64,000 bases of DNA from Leptothoe kymatousa TAU-MAC 1615 (lineage in GTDB: Bacteria > Cyanobacteriota > Cyanobacteriia > Phormidesmidales > Phormidesmidaceae): positions 345,227-409,226 of the forward strand of contig NZ_JADOER010000004.1 in NCBI RefSeq assembly GCF_018739865.1, read 5' to 3'. Below, in pieces: positions 36,056 to 45,077 of this stretch (position 1 is its first letter; every line of letters starts with the position of its first letter). Under the pieces are notes generated by a model that saw only the letters and a list, made by a program, of their open reading frames with translations, did not search any database and was not told the DNA's origin. A program made the position numbers and the translations under genes.

Positions 36056-36503
36056 GCGTGTGTCTGCTGCTGATTAGAGAACTTCCAAGGCCAAAGGCCC
36101 AACGGATGATTTGCCCATTTTAGTGCACGTAATCCTTAGGAAATTAGAGATTTGTGCGGATATGGATTCCATATCCTGATGTGCACGCACCGATTGTTTC
36201 TAAGAACTGATGTGCTGCTAGGGATACGGAGATATCCTTAGCCATGGGGCAAACATCATTATGCTACCTTTCCCAGTTAGTCTATTTTTCCTTAAGACTC
36301 CTGTGGGGTAAAGCATGTCAGCTCAGCATTATTTGCTACCAGCCTGGCTGGTGAAAACCTGATTGCTTGTGGTTACTACCAGTACTCCAGGTGTCAATTC
36401 ATTCCGGAAAAGTACCGGTGCTGATTGATCGGCTACAACCATAGGTGTGGGGTAGCCTGAGCCACTGGTGGCTGCCCTGGGACATTGGGCGCGTCAGGAT
36501 TGC
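36056..36503. other. 448-bp intergenic region upstream of the HetZ-related gene
   Basis: Contains the 19-bp palindrome at 36158-36176 and a second palindrome ACCAGCCTGGCTGGT at 36338-36352 (odd centre). The second lies about 150 bases past the galE stop on the minus strand and lacks a T-tract, so it is a poor terminator. No gene is supported. Confidence 0.5.
36158..36176. promoter_or_regulatory. 19-bp palindrome upstream of the HetZ-related gene, candidate operator
   Basis: GGATATGGATTCCATATCC is perfectly symmetrical around its central T. It lies 102-121 bases upstream of the HetZ-related start. A partly related GGATACGGAGATATCC occurs at about 36224-36239. Two-fold symmetric sites of this size commonly bind dimeric regulators; the regulator is unknown. 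Confidence 0.5.
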
Positions 36504-37514
36504 CTATTCGCCGTGCCGCTGCTGGTGCCACTGCCACGCATGGCTGACGATGGTTTCTAGATCTGCATATTTTGGTACCCAACCAAGGCGTTTGCGGGCA
36601 TGGTCGCTGCTGCCAATCAGGCTGGGGGGGTCCCCTGGGCGGCGATCGCATTCTACGGCTGGGATGGGATGTCCGGTGACTTTACGGGCCGTTTCAATGA
36701 CCTCTTTGACGGTAAATCCGTTGCCGTTGCCCAAATTAATAAATGCGGTTTCTCCCCCGTCCATGAGGTACTGCACACCTTTGACGTGGGCATCGGCTAG
36801 GTCGGCTACGTGGATATAGTCCCGGATGCAGGTGCCATCGCGGGTGTCATAGTCATCGCCGTAGATGGAAATATGGTCCCGCTTGCCCAGGGCAGTTTGC
36901 AGGACTAGGGGAATCAGGTGGGTTTCGGGGTTGTGGTCTTCACCCAAGCGTCCCTGGGGGTCGGCACCGGCGGCGTTAAAGTAGCGAAAACATACGGATT
37001 GCAAGCCATAGGCCGCTTGAAAATCCTTGAGCATCATTTCCACCATTAGCTTGCTGCTGGCATAGGGGCTAATGGGGTTTTTGGGGTGCTCTTCGGGGAT
37101 AGGTACGGTTTTTGGGGGACCGTAGATGGCACAGGTGGAGGAAAAGACAAACCGCTTCACCCCTGCGGCTTCCATGGCCTGCAACAGATTGAGGGTGCCA
37201 TAGACATTATTTTGGTAATACTTGGCCGGTTCTGTAACGGACTCTCCAACGGCAATATAGGCCGCAAAGTGCATGACTGCTTCAAAATTATGGTCTTGGA
37301 ACAGTTGGTCCAACAGTGCCCGATCCGCCGTATTCCCTTTAACCAGCTTGGCGTTGAGATGCTGCTCAACTAAGTCAGGATGTCCGTATTCGAGACTATC
37401 CAAAATGACGACTTGGTAGCCAGCTTGTTCTAAGGCTAAGACGGCATGGGAGCCAATGTAGCCGGCACCACCAGTGACTAAAATCGATGGAGCTGCGTTG
37501 CTAGAGTTAGTCAT
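36504..37514 (-). CDS. galE: UDP-glucose 4-epimerase
   Basis: Interconverts UDP-glucose and UDP-galactose (some members also the N-acetyl forms), supplying galactosyl donors for glycolipids and polysaccharides. 336 residues: NAD motif VTGGAGYIGSHAVLAL near 13-28, SSTCAIYG, the catalytic YASSKLMVEMML with Tyr and Lys, FRYFNAAGADPQG, and DGTCIRDYIHVADLADAH. A short sequence precedes the Rossmann fold (MTNSSNAAPS). Length and motifs are typical. Confidence 0.95.
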   Translation of the reverse strand: MTNSSNAAPSILVTGGAGYIGSHAVLALEQAGYQVVILDSLEYGHPDLVEQHLNAKLVKGNTADRALLDQLFQDHNFEAVMHFAAYIAVGESVTEPAKYYQNNVYGTLNLLQAMEAAGVKRFVFSSTCAIYGPPKTVPIPEEHPKNPISPYASSKLMVEMMLKDFQAAYGLQSVCFRYFNAAGADPQGRLGEDHNPETHLIPLVLQTALGKRDHISIYGDDYDTRDGTCIRDYIHVADLADAHVKGVQYLMDGGETAFINLGNGNGFTVKEVIETARKVTGHPIPAVECDRRPGDPPSLIGSSDHARKRLGWVPKYADLETIVSHAWQWHQQRHGE

Positions 37515-37638
37515 AGAAAGAAATTGTAATATTGAGTCGTTATAGCAATGGCTGAGAGCTGTAATTAATAGGCTAGAACGCCCGTATTTCAGTTGATTTA
37601 GTAAGTCGCAGGTTGAATTGAAACGTTTGGTATTGGGG

Positions 37639-38808
37639 CTACTCTTCCCCCACCAGAGGTTTCATGGCTAGACCAGCAACATCAGGATTTAGCACTAAGT
37701 TATCTCGATGAACAACGGTATCGGCACCGTCATATCCTAAGATCATCGAAATTTCACTGGAACGTCGCCCAAGGATTTGCTGAAGTTCATAGTGGTTGTA
37801 GTTCACTAATCCGCGAGCCAGTTCTTGGCCATTGCGATCGCATAGCACCACCGCATCCTGGGCCTGAAACTGCCCCTTAATGTCTGTAATTCCAGCAGAT
37901 AGCAACGACTTTCCATCTTGGCTGATGGCGCGTACGGCGCCGGGATCTAAATACAGCCAGCCGTTGGGGGCCAGACCATTTGCAATCCAACGTTTGCGCG
38001 CATTATTCGGTTTTGGCTGTGGGGCAAACTGGGTGCCGAGGGGTTCCCCCGCCAAAATTTTGAGAATATTTTCTGGTGACTGGCCATTGGTGATGGCCAT
38101 GCGAATGCCCGAACTCGTTGCAATGCGAGCGGCTTCAAGCTTTGTGATCATGCCCCCGGTACCCCAAGCGGAACCGCGATCGCCCACATCAATATCTAGA
38201 TCCCCCAGGTGCTGCACCCAGGTAATCGGTTCCGCTTCTGGGTTGGCCCGAGGGTCGGCCGAGTAGAGACGGTCCACATCGGTGAGTAAAAAGAGCCAGT
38301 CGGCGCCGACTAAACTGGCCACCAAGGCTGAAAGGGTGTCATTATCACCAAATTTCAACTCATCTACAGCGACCGTGTCATTCTCATTCACGATGGGAAT
38401 CACGTTAAGTTTAAATAGCTGCTGAAACGTACGGTAGCTATTGACGTAACGAGAGCGCTGCATCAGATCATTACGGGTCAGTAACACCTGGGCAATGGGT
38501 TGTTCTAAAACGGTGAATAGATCATCGTAGATGCGCATTAAGCGGCCTTGCCCGACGGCGGCGACAGCCTGCTTTTGCTCAATTGCCTTGGGTCGCTCGG
38601 TCAGGCCTAAGCGCGCACAGCCCACACCGACAGCGCCGGACGACACCAAGATGACTTGATGCCCTTGGTTCTGCAGAGAACTGAGGGTTTCCACCAGGCG
38701 CGCTAAGACGGATAGGGCCGTTTGGTTGCCATCCCGAGTCAGGCTAGATGTGCCAATTTTGACCACAATCGTTTGGCTTGGGGGTGCGGTAGATGACGAA
38801 GCGCTCAC
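37639..38808 (-). CDS. proB: Glutamate 5-kinase
   Basis: First enzyme of proline synthesis, making gamma-glutamyl phosphate. 389 residues: amino acid kinase domain (about 12-265) with [54 protein letters not shown] and [13 protein letters not shown]-terminal PUA domain (about 285-370) with [13 protein letters not shown]. The PUA-containing form is the feedback-regulated type seen in many bacteria. No proA neighbour is present. Confidence 0.95.
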   Translation of the reverse strand: MSASSSTAPPSQTIVVKIGTSSLTRDGNQTALSVLARLVETLSSLQNQGHQVILVSSGAVGVGCARLGLTERPKAIEQKQAVAAVGQGRLMRIYDDLFTVLEQPIAQVLLTRNDLMQRSRYVNSYRTFQQLFKLNVIPIVNENDTVAVDELKFGDNDTLSALVASLVGADWLFLLTDVDRLYSADPRANPEAEPITWVQHLGDLDIDVGDRGSAWGTGGMITKLEAARIATSSGIRMAITNGQSPENILKILAGEPLGTQFAPQPKPNNARKRWIANGLAPNGWLYLDPGAVRAISQDGKSLLSAGITDIKGQFQAQDAVVLCDRNGQELARGLVNYNHYELQQILGRRSSEISMILGYDGADTVVHRDNLVLNPDVAGLAMKPLVGEE

Positions 38809-39079
38809 GGTCGATATGGAAGAAGGACAGCAGATGGGCTCACCCTAGCCAGAGCCGTTAAATGGCGTAGCAAACCAGTCTGGGTTCTATTGGCGCATAA
38901 TTTTGTCTAAAAATAAAGAAGGGGTACAGCCAAAGACTGCCCCCACCTTTAATATTCGCGCGCGTTTATAACCAGGATCTTTATAGAAAGGCGATCCGAT
39001 TGAATATAACTATGGTCGCAAGAAAACTATGGTAGTAAATGTGGCGTAATCTTTTTTTTAGATTTCTGGTGAAGTAAAT

Positions 39080-39625
39080 TTAGCGATCGCGATGGGCTAA
39101 CACAACACCGAACCGCTTTGAAATCCAAATTTCTGCATTGCGCAGACATTCCTTGGGCGAATTAGCCGCCATGGGAGCGATGGGGTCAACCATGGGTTCT
39201 ACTAAAACCGTAAATAACCCCAGGCGATTGCCCCCGAGAACATCGGTAAACAGACGATCGCCCACCATGGCGATTTCCTCATGGGGCAGCTGCATTAGCG
39301 TGACCGCTTCCCGTAGTTTTCGGCGAGAAGGCTTGCCTGCAGCAATGTAAAAGGACTCCACCCCCAGATCGTCAGCAATGCGACTAATGCGATTATGGCT
39401 GACGTTATTGCTCACCAGTACCACGGGAAGCGCCAAGGCTTGCATCTGTTTTAGCCACTGCCGCACCTCTTCTACCGGCTGGCTTTGCTTGAAGGACACC
39501 AACGTTTCGTCCACGTCGAGGATGAGGCCCTTGAGTCGATGTTGAGTAATTAACTCGGGTGTGAGCTCTAGGATCGAGCCCCCCAGGGCGAGATCAGGTT
39601 GTAACAGTTGGCCCCAAGGCATCAT
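39080..39625 (-). CDS. YqeG family HAD IIIA-type phosphatase
   Basis: Haloacid dehalogenase family phosphatase, 181 residues. HAD motif I is LILDVDETLVSF (Asp nucleophile), motif II VLVSNNVS, and motif III/IV with a Lys and then MVGDRLFTDVLGGNRLG. This pattern matches the YqeG group; plant and cyanobacterial relatives include phosphatidylglycerophosphate phosphatases, so a role in phosphatidylglycerol synthesis is possible. It lies 56 bases after mltG on the same strand and is the last gene of the ruvX-mltG run. Confidence 0.85.
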   Translation of the reverse strand: MMPWGQLLQPDLALGGSILELTPELITQHRLKGLILDVDETLVSFKQSQPVEEVRQWLKQMQALALPVVLVSNNVSHNRISRIADDLGVESFYIAAGKPSRRKLREAVTLMQLPHEEIAMVGDRLFTDVLGGNRLGLFTVLVEPMVDPIAPMAANSPKECLRNAEIWISKRFGVVLAHRDR

Positions 39626-39681
39626 GGTTAGGTGAGGGCAGGGATAGGACCTGCCGTTGACTATGGTTTAAGGACGTATGG

Positions 39682-40743
39682 CTATAGGTCATCCCCTAGT
39701 TGGGCATCGACGCGATCTCGAATTCGGCCCTGGGCCCGTTCATGCTCTGCTAAGGAACGACTAAACACATGGGTGCCATCGTACCGAGCCACGAAATAAA
39801 GGAATTCCGTATCCGGCGGATTCAAAGATGCTTCCAGGCTGGCGATGCCAGGGCTGGCGATGGGGGTGGGGGGAAGTCCTAAGTTACGATAGGTATTGTA
39901 AGGGTTGGGGGTGTTTACCTGGGCTAAGGTGAGGGGATTTTCTGGCGTTTGGGTGATGCCCAATCCATATTCCACCGTTGGGTCGGAACCGAGGCTAATG
40001 CCCTCTCGCAAACGACGGGCGAATACACCGGCGATGGTATCTCGCTCTTCGGCTACGACGGCTTCTTTTTCTACAATACTGGCCAAATTGACCCATTCCA
40101 GCATGGAGTAGGCGCTATTGGTTTGCTGGTAAACCGGCAGGGCCACCTGTTCGAACCGCAATAGCATGATGTCAACAATGCCATCGGCATTTACCTGTTC
40201 CGTTGGCAGCTGATAGGTATCAGGATAAAGAAACCCTTCTAAGTGGGGTAATCCTTGGGGAAGCCAGGGAAATTTTGCATAGGGAATCTCTTCGGTGGCG
40301 CGCAAAAAGTCATCGGCGTTCACTAACCCTTGCGCTTCGAGCGCTTCAGCCATCTGAGAGCGATTCCATCCCTCCGGAATCGTAAACCCGGTTTGGATGA
40401 CATTGCCATCCCAAATTTGATTGGCAATGTCAGGTAAGGACTGGCTTGGAGAAAGGGCATAGGTGCCAGCCTGTAGCCCCCCTTCCCGTTTTTGAAAACC
40501 CTGTAACCGATGCCAAACTTTCCAGGCCGTCGCCGAGCGAATTAGACCTGCCGCCTCAAGATCTTGGCCGATTAATTGAGCGGGGGTGCCTTCTGGAATT
40601 TGTATCTGCACCGGTTGTTCCACCGCTTCACCGAGTTCAACAGGGCTCTTTGCCCAGCTCCACCAAGACCACCCTTGCCAGGCTGCGATACCCACAGCAA
40701 TGGGAAAAATGCCAACGTAAAAAGCTCGCTTTAAGCAACCCAT
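39682..40743 (-). CDS. mltG: Endolytic peptidoglycan transglycosylase
   Basis: Cleaves nascent peptidoglycan strands next to the plasma membrane and so helps set glycan chain length. 353 residues: one membrane segment (about 8-26), a LysM-like region (about 46-110, IQIPEGTPAQLIGQDLEAAG), then the MltG/YceG catalytic domain. LEGFLYPDTYQLP is at 168-180; the catalytic-type Glu225 is in LASIVEKEA; LGSDPTVEYGLG follows. Length and order are typical. Same strand as ruvX and the DUF3727 gene. Confidence 0.95.
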   Translation of the reverse strand: MGCLKRAFYVGIFPIAVGIAAWQGWSWWSWAKSPVELGEAVEQPVQIQIPEGTPAQLIGQDLEAAGLIRSATAWKVWHRLQGFQKREGGLQAGTYALSPSQSLPDIANQIWDGNVIQTGFTIPEGWNRSQMAEALEAQGLVNADDFLRATEEIPYAKFPWLPQGLPHLEGFLYPDTYQLPTEQVNADGIVDIMLLRFEQVALPVYQQTNSAYSMLEWVNLASIVEKEAVVAEERDTIAGVFARRLREGISLGSDPTVEYGLGITQTPENPLTLAQVNTPNPYNTYRNLGLPPTPIASPGIASLEASLNPPDTEFLYFVARYDGTHVFSRSLAEHERAQGRIRDRVDAQLGDDL

Positions 40744-40852
40744 AGTTCGTTTAATTAGACGTCTTCCTGGAGTTGATTAGGGCGTTTTACCTGAGGATTC
40801 ATTCCTGGTAACGGTCAGATGACCACACAGGAGAGAACTCATTTGCCATGTT

Positions 40853-41443
40853 CTAATCATCGAGCCCTTCAAAAAGTTGATCTTCAATTTGAGGCTGGAG
40901 TCGTTGAAATTCTTCAGGAGAAAGCAATGTCACGGTCTCAGCATCGGGTACTCGATATGCGAAAAATAGCAAAGGCTCCAAAGGTGTACACGCAACATAA
41001 CGCTGCTCATCGTGGTAAAACTGGGCCAACATTTGAAAATTATCTGTGGCTCCATCTTCGTCCACTTCTAATGCGAAGCAGCTATCATCCTCCGCGTCCG
41101 GGATATTACCTACGGCAGTAAGCGTATAAGCACTGCGTTGTAAGGTCAAGTCTAGTTCCGCTAAAACGGCACGGGCACTGGGAAATAGGGTATCTATGGC
41201 TTCATCTTCAATGTCCTCAAGGGTGTCGTCGGTCTGCCAGGTGAAAACTTCAATGGGGGCAGAGACCGGCAGCAACAGCAAATATTCTTGCTCTGGATCA
41301 CTGGTCGGATCGCTTAGGGTGATTGCCTTTTCGACATAGCAAGCTAGGGTGTTGCCATCATCATCCTTAAGGGTCACGATGGGATGTCCCTTAAGAAAAT
41401 CTGGGGACTGGTCAGAATTGGAGTTGTGATTTAAGTTGGGCAT
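40853..41443 (-). CDS. DUF3727 family protein
   Basis: 196 residues, acidic, predicted soluble. Two similar halves: an N-terminal region with IVTLKDDDGNTLACYVEKAI and EYLLLLPVSAPIEVF, and a C-terminal half with CFALEVDEDGATDNFQMLAQF and YVACTPLEPLLFFAYRV, as in the cyanobacterial/plastid DUF3727 (DUF1292-like) family of unknown function. Its start overlaps the end of ruvX by 13 bases, implying translational coupling, and it sits in the conserved cyanobacterial order ruvX - DUF3727 - mltG. Confidence 0.85.
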   Translation of the reverse strand: MPNLNHNSNSDQSPDFLKGHPIVTLKDDDGNTLACYVEKAITLSDPTSDPEQEYLLLLPVSAPIEVFTWQTDDTLEDIEDEAIDTLFPSARAVLAELDLTLQRSAYTLTAVGNIPDAEDDSCFALEVDEDGATDNFQMLAQFYHDEQRYVACTPLEPLLFFAYRVPDAETVTLLSPEEFQRLQPQIEDQLFEGLDD

Positions 41444-41877
41444 TCGTTATTGCGTGAGGTGCGGGAACTGTCCAGCCACTGTTGCAAAATAATAGCAGCC
41501 GCCCGACGGTCGATCAGCCCCTTATCTTTGGCGGAAAACCGCCGTTCAGCCTGGAGTTGTTGCTCGGCTTCTACGGAGGTTAGTCGTTCATCCACATAGG
41601 TGACGGGTAAATTTAAGGCGTTTGCTAGGCGCCGGGTATATTTTTTGACCCGACGGGCTTGGGCACCCACAGCCCCATCTAGGGTGTAGGGCAAGCCCAC
41701 CACCAGCAATGTTGCCTCTCGCTGCCGAATAATTTGGCTGAGCTGGTCGGTGACATAGGCAAAGGATTTATTGTCAATGGTGGTTAGCCCACTGGCGATG
41801 AGGCCGGTGCGATCGCATCCAGCTACGCCAATGCGCTTGCTGCCAATATCCAACCCGATTACAGAAATTAGTGCCAA
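41431..41877 (-). CDS. ruvX: Holliday junction resolvase RuvX/YqgF
   Basis: RNase H-fold nuclease implicated in Holliday junction resolution and/or 16S rRNA 5'-end processing. 148 residues, with VIGLDIGSKRIGVAGCD (first catalytic Asp), LLVVGLPYTLDGAVG, TYVDERLTSVEAE (Glu) and IDRRAAAIILQQWLD (final Asp). Normal length. It overlaps the DUF3727 gene by 13 bases and starts 5 bases after the stop of the GNAT-like gene. Confidence 0.95.
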   Translation of the reverse strand: MALISVIGLDIGSKRIGVAGCDRTGLIASGLTTIDNKSFAYVTDQLSQIIRQREATLLVVGLPYTLDGAVGAQARRVKKYTRRLANALNLPVTYVDERLTSVEAEQQLQAERRFSAKDKGLIDRRAAAIILQQWLDSSRTSRNNECPT

Positions 41878-41882
41878 CGGCT

Positions 41883-43055
41883 TTACCCCAAGGTCCCCTC
41901 GGAGGAATCGTCTTGGCGACGGTGGGACGGGCGCAGGCTATGATTGACCGCATCCCAAGAGAAACGGCTAGGAATCGCCTTCCCAGAAGGTTGCAAGCCT
42001 TGTAAAACGTCCTGTAAGCCTTCAATGGAAACGGATTTAGATTCGCGGATTTTATGCCACACCGAGCGGGACATCATCACCGTATGCTCCACCTCAGTGG
42101 CCCCAATTTGGCGGAAGTAGCTTTCCCGTTCGGGCTGATAATCGACGGAAGCGAGCTGCAAGGTGGGGTTGGCAGAGCCCTGCAGCACTTGGGCCATCTG
42201 GGTCATCAGTTCTGGATATAGCCAGGTGTAAGCAGGGTGTACCGTTAGCTTCGCGCGGTTAGGCTGATGGGAATTTTGAGACAAACGCAAATTGAAATAG
42301 CCAATGGCGGCCTTGCGCTGGGGTTCAAACACATAGGCTGAAACCGATTCCGATTGACCTAGCCAGCGCCGTAGCTGTGCCCGTACCCCGGCAATGGAGC
42401 GGGTGCGAAAATCCCTAATTTGATGGTCAAAGACCTGCCTCAGCTGGGGGGGCATGGAAGCCGTTTCCAGATGGTAAATCAACTGGGCGTCCGCATTGCT
42501 GACCGGCAGCAGATTGGGCAAATCCGGTTCGTGGTCGGCCAGCTCAGAAATTTGTTCCCCATCAATGGACCAGTAGGTGACATAGGCCAGGGGCTGAAAC
42601 CCGTTTTGACGGTACAGCGCCAACCCAAAAGCATCGTTGATGTTGGTTTCGCTGATCCAGGTATGGGCTTCTACGATGTTCTCGAAACAGTGGCGCAGCA
42701 ACAAGCTGGCCATATCTAGGTCCAGGATTAGGCCCTGTTTCGCCGCAGCCTTAACAATGACCCGATCGATGCGCCAAGTGCTGCGGGTGGAGTTGAAGGG
42801 GGATACCTGAATAACACCGTGGACGGTGTGCTTACATTCGGCCGCAAACGTAGCGGCTTTAGATTTTAGCGGATTGACTAGGCGGGATAACTGTTGCCAT
42901 TGGCTCCAGCTGCCGTTGCCGTCGGGTAAAGCATGCTGATGGGTAAAGTCGCCACAGTTAACCACCTCTGAGCCGCCATCTGGCATGAGCTTCTCTGAGC
43001 CTCGAAAATGTACGGGGCGCACTATGACGGATTCAGATTGGTTAGCGGATGTCAT
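41883..43055 (-). CDS. GNAT-fold protein, function unknown
   Basis: 390 residues. Two acetyltransferase-like halves can be suspected: residues about 75-175 (IDRVIVKAAAKQGLILDLDMASLLLRHCF, then GLALYRQNGFQPLAYVTYW, the typical end of a GNAT fold) and residues about 225-330 (AYVFEPQRKAAIGYFNLRL, TVHPAYTWLYPEL, SYFRQIGATEVEHTVMM). The V-type acetyl-CoA loop is not classic. The C-terminal tail is polar. The gene is 5 bases upstream of ruvX, so it is probably co-transcribed. Substrate unknown. Confidence 0.6.
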   Translation of the reverse strand: MTSANQSESVIVRPVHFRGSEKLMPDGGSEVVNCGDFTHQHALPDGNGSWSQWQQLSRLVNPLKSKAATFAAECKHTVHGVIQVSPFNSTRSTWRIDRVIVKAAAKQGLILDLDMASLLLRHCFENIVEAHTWISETNINDAFGLALYRQNGFQPLAYVTYWSIDGEQISELADHEPDLPNLLPVSNADAQLIYHLETASMPPQLRQVFDHQIRDFRTRSIAGVRAQLRRWLGQSESVSAYVFEPQRKAAIGYFNLRLSQNSHQPNRAKLTVHPAYTWLYPELMTQMAQVLQGSANPTLQLASVDYQPERESYFRQIGATEVEHTVMMSRSVWHKIRESKSVSIEGLQDVLQGLQPSGKAIPSRFSWDAVNHSLRPSHRRQDDSSEGTLG

Positions 43056-43077
43056 CGGGGTGGAGTGTATAAAATCC

Positions 43078-44250
43078 CTAGGATTTTGGATGAATTAGAA
43101 CCACAGGTGTCTGTTCATCGGCATTGCCAGCCGGGTTATCGAGCAAGGCACTTCTAATTAAGTTTACGTCAGTGTCTGGTGTGGCTGCCAGTATTTTAAC
43201 TGCTTTCAAATCATTGACATCCACGATGGCCGCTTTTAGCCCGGTGGCCTCATAAATGTCTTTCACGATCTGGTCGGGATTTTCAGGGCCAAGGACAATA
43301 AATTGGTCATAGGGGGGCAGGGTGCCTGTGACGTCGTCGATCAGGCGCGCTTGGTCCCCGGCCAATACATAGAACATGCCGGCCTTGCCTAGGAATTTCT
43401 TTGCGATCGCACCGACCACAAAGGCATAAACCACCCGCACCGGCCCCACCAAATCAACCAGGGTTTGCATCCCGCAGGCCGTTGCCAAGCTAGAGGTGGG
43501 CATAAAGAAATAGCAAATGCGCCTAGCGACCCAACCCGGTTTAACACTGCTAGGATGACGCCACCGACTCTGCATAATCGCCACAGGCGTCTCCCCAATG
43601 GTGACAATGTCACCGGGTTTGGCATAGGGCTCCACATAGCGTTTGACCGTCTCGATGGGGCTATCGAGGGGACCTAGGAGGTGGGTGGGGATGGGCAATA
43701 CGTCCGCCTTGGGCGTAGATTTCCAATTTTGAGGGGCCTCGGGGTCAGGATATTTTAAGGGCACAACCACGTTACCCATTTTGGGAATGCGCCCCTCGGG
43801 ACCATAGGTCAGGTAGTTGATCTTGACCCAGACGGCTTTGAGCCTAGAAAGATCAGGCCCTTGAATATCCACCTTGACCTTCAACCCAGTGGATTGTGCC
43901 GTTTTGACAATGTAGGCAAACCAATAGTTATCGGGGCGAGCGTCCGCATCCTCATGGTCTGACACCAGGGACGTAGTCACTTTAATTCCCTCTACGCTGG
44001 CCCCTGAAAGCAGCTGAGTGTCTACAGAAATTTCCGGCACCATAATTTCCAAGGTGCGGGTCAGGTTCACCAGGGAGGGCTCTCCCTCAATGACATAGTG
44101 CTGGGGCTCGCGGGTGGTGATGGTCCACTTGCCGGACTCTAGCTCTAACTGATTGCCAGGACGCCCTTGAAACTGTCGCTCGATCACAAGCCAGACAATA
44201 AAAGCAAGCAATACGAGTAAAATTGCCAGCGTGCCTAAAATCCCTGCCAT
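43078..44250 (-). CDS. CofE-like (coenzyme F420:glutamate ligase fold) membrane-anchored protein
   Basis: 390 residues. It has one N-terminal membrane segment (about 4-24), a beta-rich region of about 100 residues (IEGEPSLVNLTRTLEIMVPE, YGPEGRIPKMGNVVVPL), then a C-terminal part resembling F420-0:gamma-glutamyl ligase (about 200-385): VTIGETPVAIMQ, RICYFFMPTSSLATACGMQ, IDDVTGTLPPYDQFIVLGP and AAIVDVNDL. Cyanobacteria make little or no classical F420, so the actual substrate is unclear. The start ATG overlaps the TAA of a doubtful upstream frame. Confidence 0.65.
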   Translation of the reverse strand: MAGILGTLAILLVLLAFIVWLVIERQFQGRPGNQLELESGKWTITTREPQHYVIEGEPSLVNLTRTLEIMVPEISVDTQLLSGASVEGIKVTTSLVSDHEDADARPDNYWFAYIVKTAQSTGLKVKVDIQGPDLSRLKAVWVKINYLTYGPEGRIPKMGNVVVPLKYPDPEAPQNWKSTPKADVLPIPTHLLGPLDSPIETVKRYVEPYAKPGDIVTIGETPVAIMQSRWRHPSSVKPGWVARRICYFFMPTSSLATACGMQTLVDLVGPVRVVYAFVVGAIAKKFLGKAGMFYVLAGDQARLIDDVTGTLPPYDQFIVLGPENPDQIVKDIYEATGLKAAIVDVNDLKAVKILAATPDTDVNLIRSALLDNPAGNADEQTPVVLIHPKS

Positions 44251-44420
44251 TAAAGGGCTACTCCTCTTCCAGGTGAATCAATATTCGATGACTGAATACG
44301 TTTATATATTCGTAAGATTTGTATCGCACTCTTGGCTCCGAAGCAATCAGTGAAGCAGCCGAAAAGCGCGTAAACATAGACATTTTTCCCACGGTCTCGA
44401 GTCGCAAATGCGGCTCTTCC

Positions 44421-44479
44421 GTGCCCTAAGGACTTCGTTCCACAGGGGGCAACGGTAGGGCCCAACGGTGTTAGGGCAC
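44421..44479. repeat. Inverted repeat between crr6 and the CofE-like gene
   Basis: GTGCCCTAA at 44421-44429 and TTAGGGCAC at 44471-44479 are exact 9-bp inverted arms around a GC-rich loop. The element lies just after the crr6 stop on the minus strand, in a 237-bp gap without a supported gene. It could attenuate read-through, though no T-tract follows. Confidence 0.45.
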
Positions 44480-44487
44480 TGATTTCC

Positions 44488-44949
44488 CTAGCGCAATAAT
44501 TCAAACAAACCGTCATCTAGCTCATAGCCTAAGGACCGGACCATGAGCTTTAATTTTTCGATACCATCAATTTGATTTTCTTTGAGCCAACGAGCAATGG
44601 TAAACACCTTTCCCATGACGAAAATTTCTAAGGCTTCTGGATTGTATCGAATGCCATCTAACGGGCTGAACTGATGGGGCACTAACATTGCCGCGTAGCG
44701 ACCTAACTCACCCGATTCAATATCGAGAAACAGCGGTAGCCAAGGGTAGTGACTATCCAGGCGAATAAACCATAGCCGTACTTCCGGCACTTCTGATAAT
44801 TCTCGAGGATCATTTTCCTCTCGAGGATAATCAATGGCAAAACTAAACAGCAGATCGTCTTGCCAGTTGGCGTCCTTGAGTGTGGCGTGGGCCACCGTTA
44901 GGTCCAGGGTTTGTAGGTGGGGGGCTCCAACGGTAATAGATTGGGACAT
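44488..44949 (-). CDS. crr6: CRR6 family NDH-1 assembly factor (NdhI maturation)
   Basis: Homologue of CHLORORESPIRATORY REDUCTION 6, which assists assembly of the NdhI-containing part of the photosynthetic NDH-1 complex. About 153 residues from the ATG at 44949 (MSQSITVGAPHLQTLDL). Features are DLLFSFAIDYPREENDPREL, VRLWFIRLDSHYPWLPLFLD and GIRYNPEALEIFVMGKVFTI. An open frame to 45087 would overlap the divergent wecB and lacks support, so the shorter start is used. It is divergent from wecB with a 128-bp shared promoter region. Confidence 0.82.
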   Translation of the reverse strand: MSQSITVGAPHLQTLDLTVAHATLKDANWQDDLLFSFAIDYPREENDPRELSEVPEVRLWFIRLDSHYPWLPLFLDIESGELGRYAAMLVPHQFSPLDGIRYNPEALEIFVMGKVFTIARWLKENQIDGIEKLKLMVRSLGYELDDGLFELLR

Positions 44950-45077
44950 GGGGCAGAGAGAAAACAGACTAACAGTGTGCCTTGCTGTGGAAAACTTTAC
45001 TAGGAGACAGATAATCTTTAAGGCTGTTTCCACTTCGGCCGGTACCTTAACCAATACACGATAAGCGTTTATTTCTG

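Noticed and set aside
44250..44516. 88-codon minus-strand frame linking crr6 and the CofE-like gene
   Set aside because: Sequence is Cys-rich and coding-unlike, overlaps the end of crr6 and contains an inverted repeat; the TAA/ATG overlap with the next gene is the only point in its favour.
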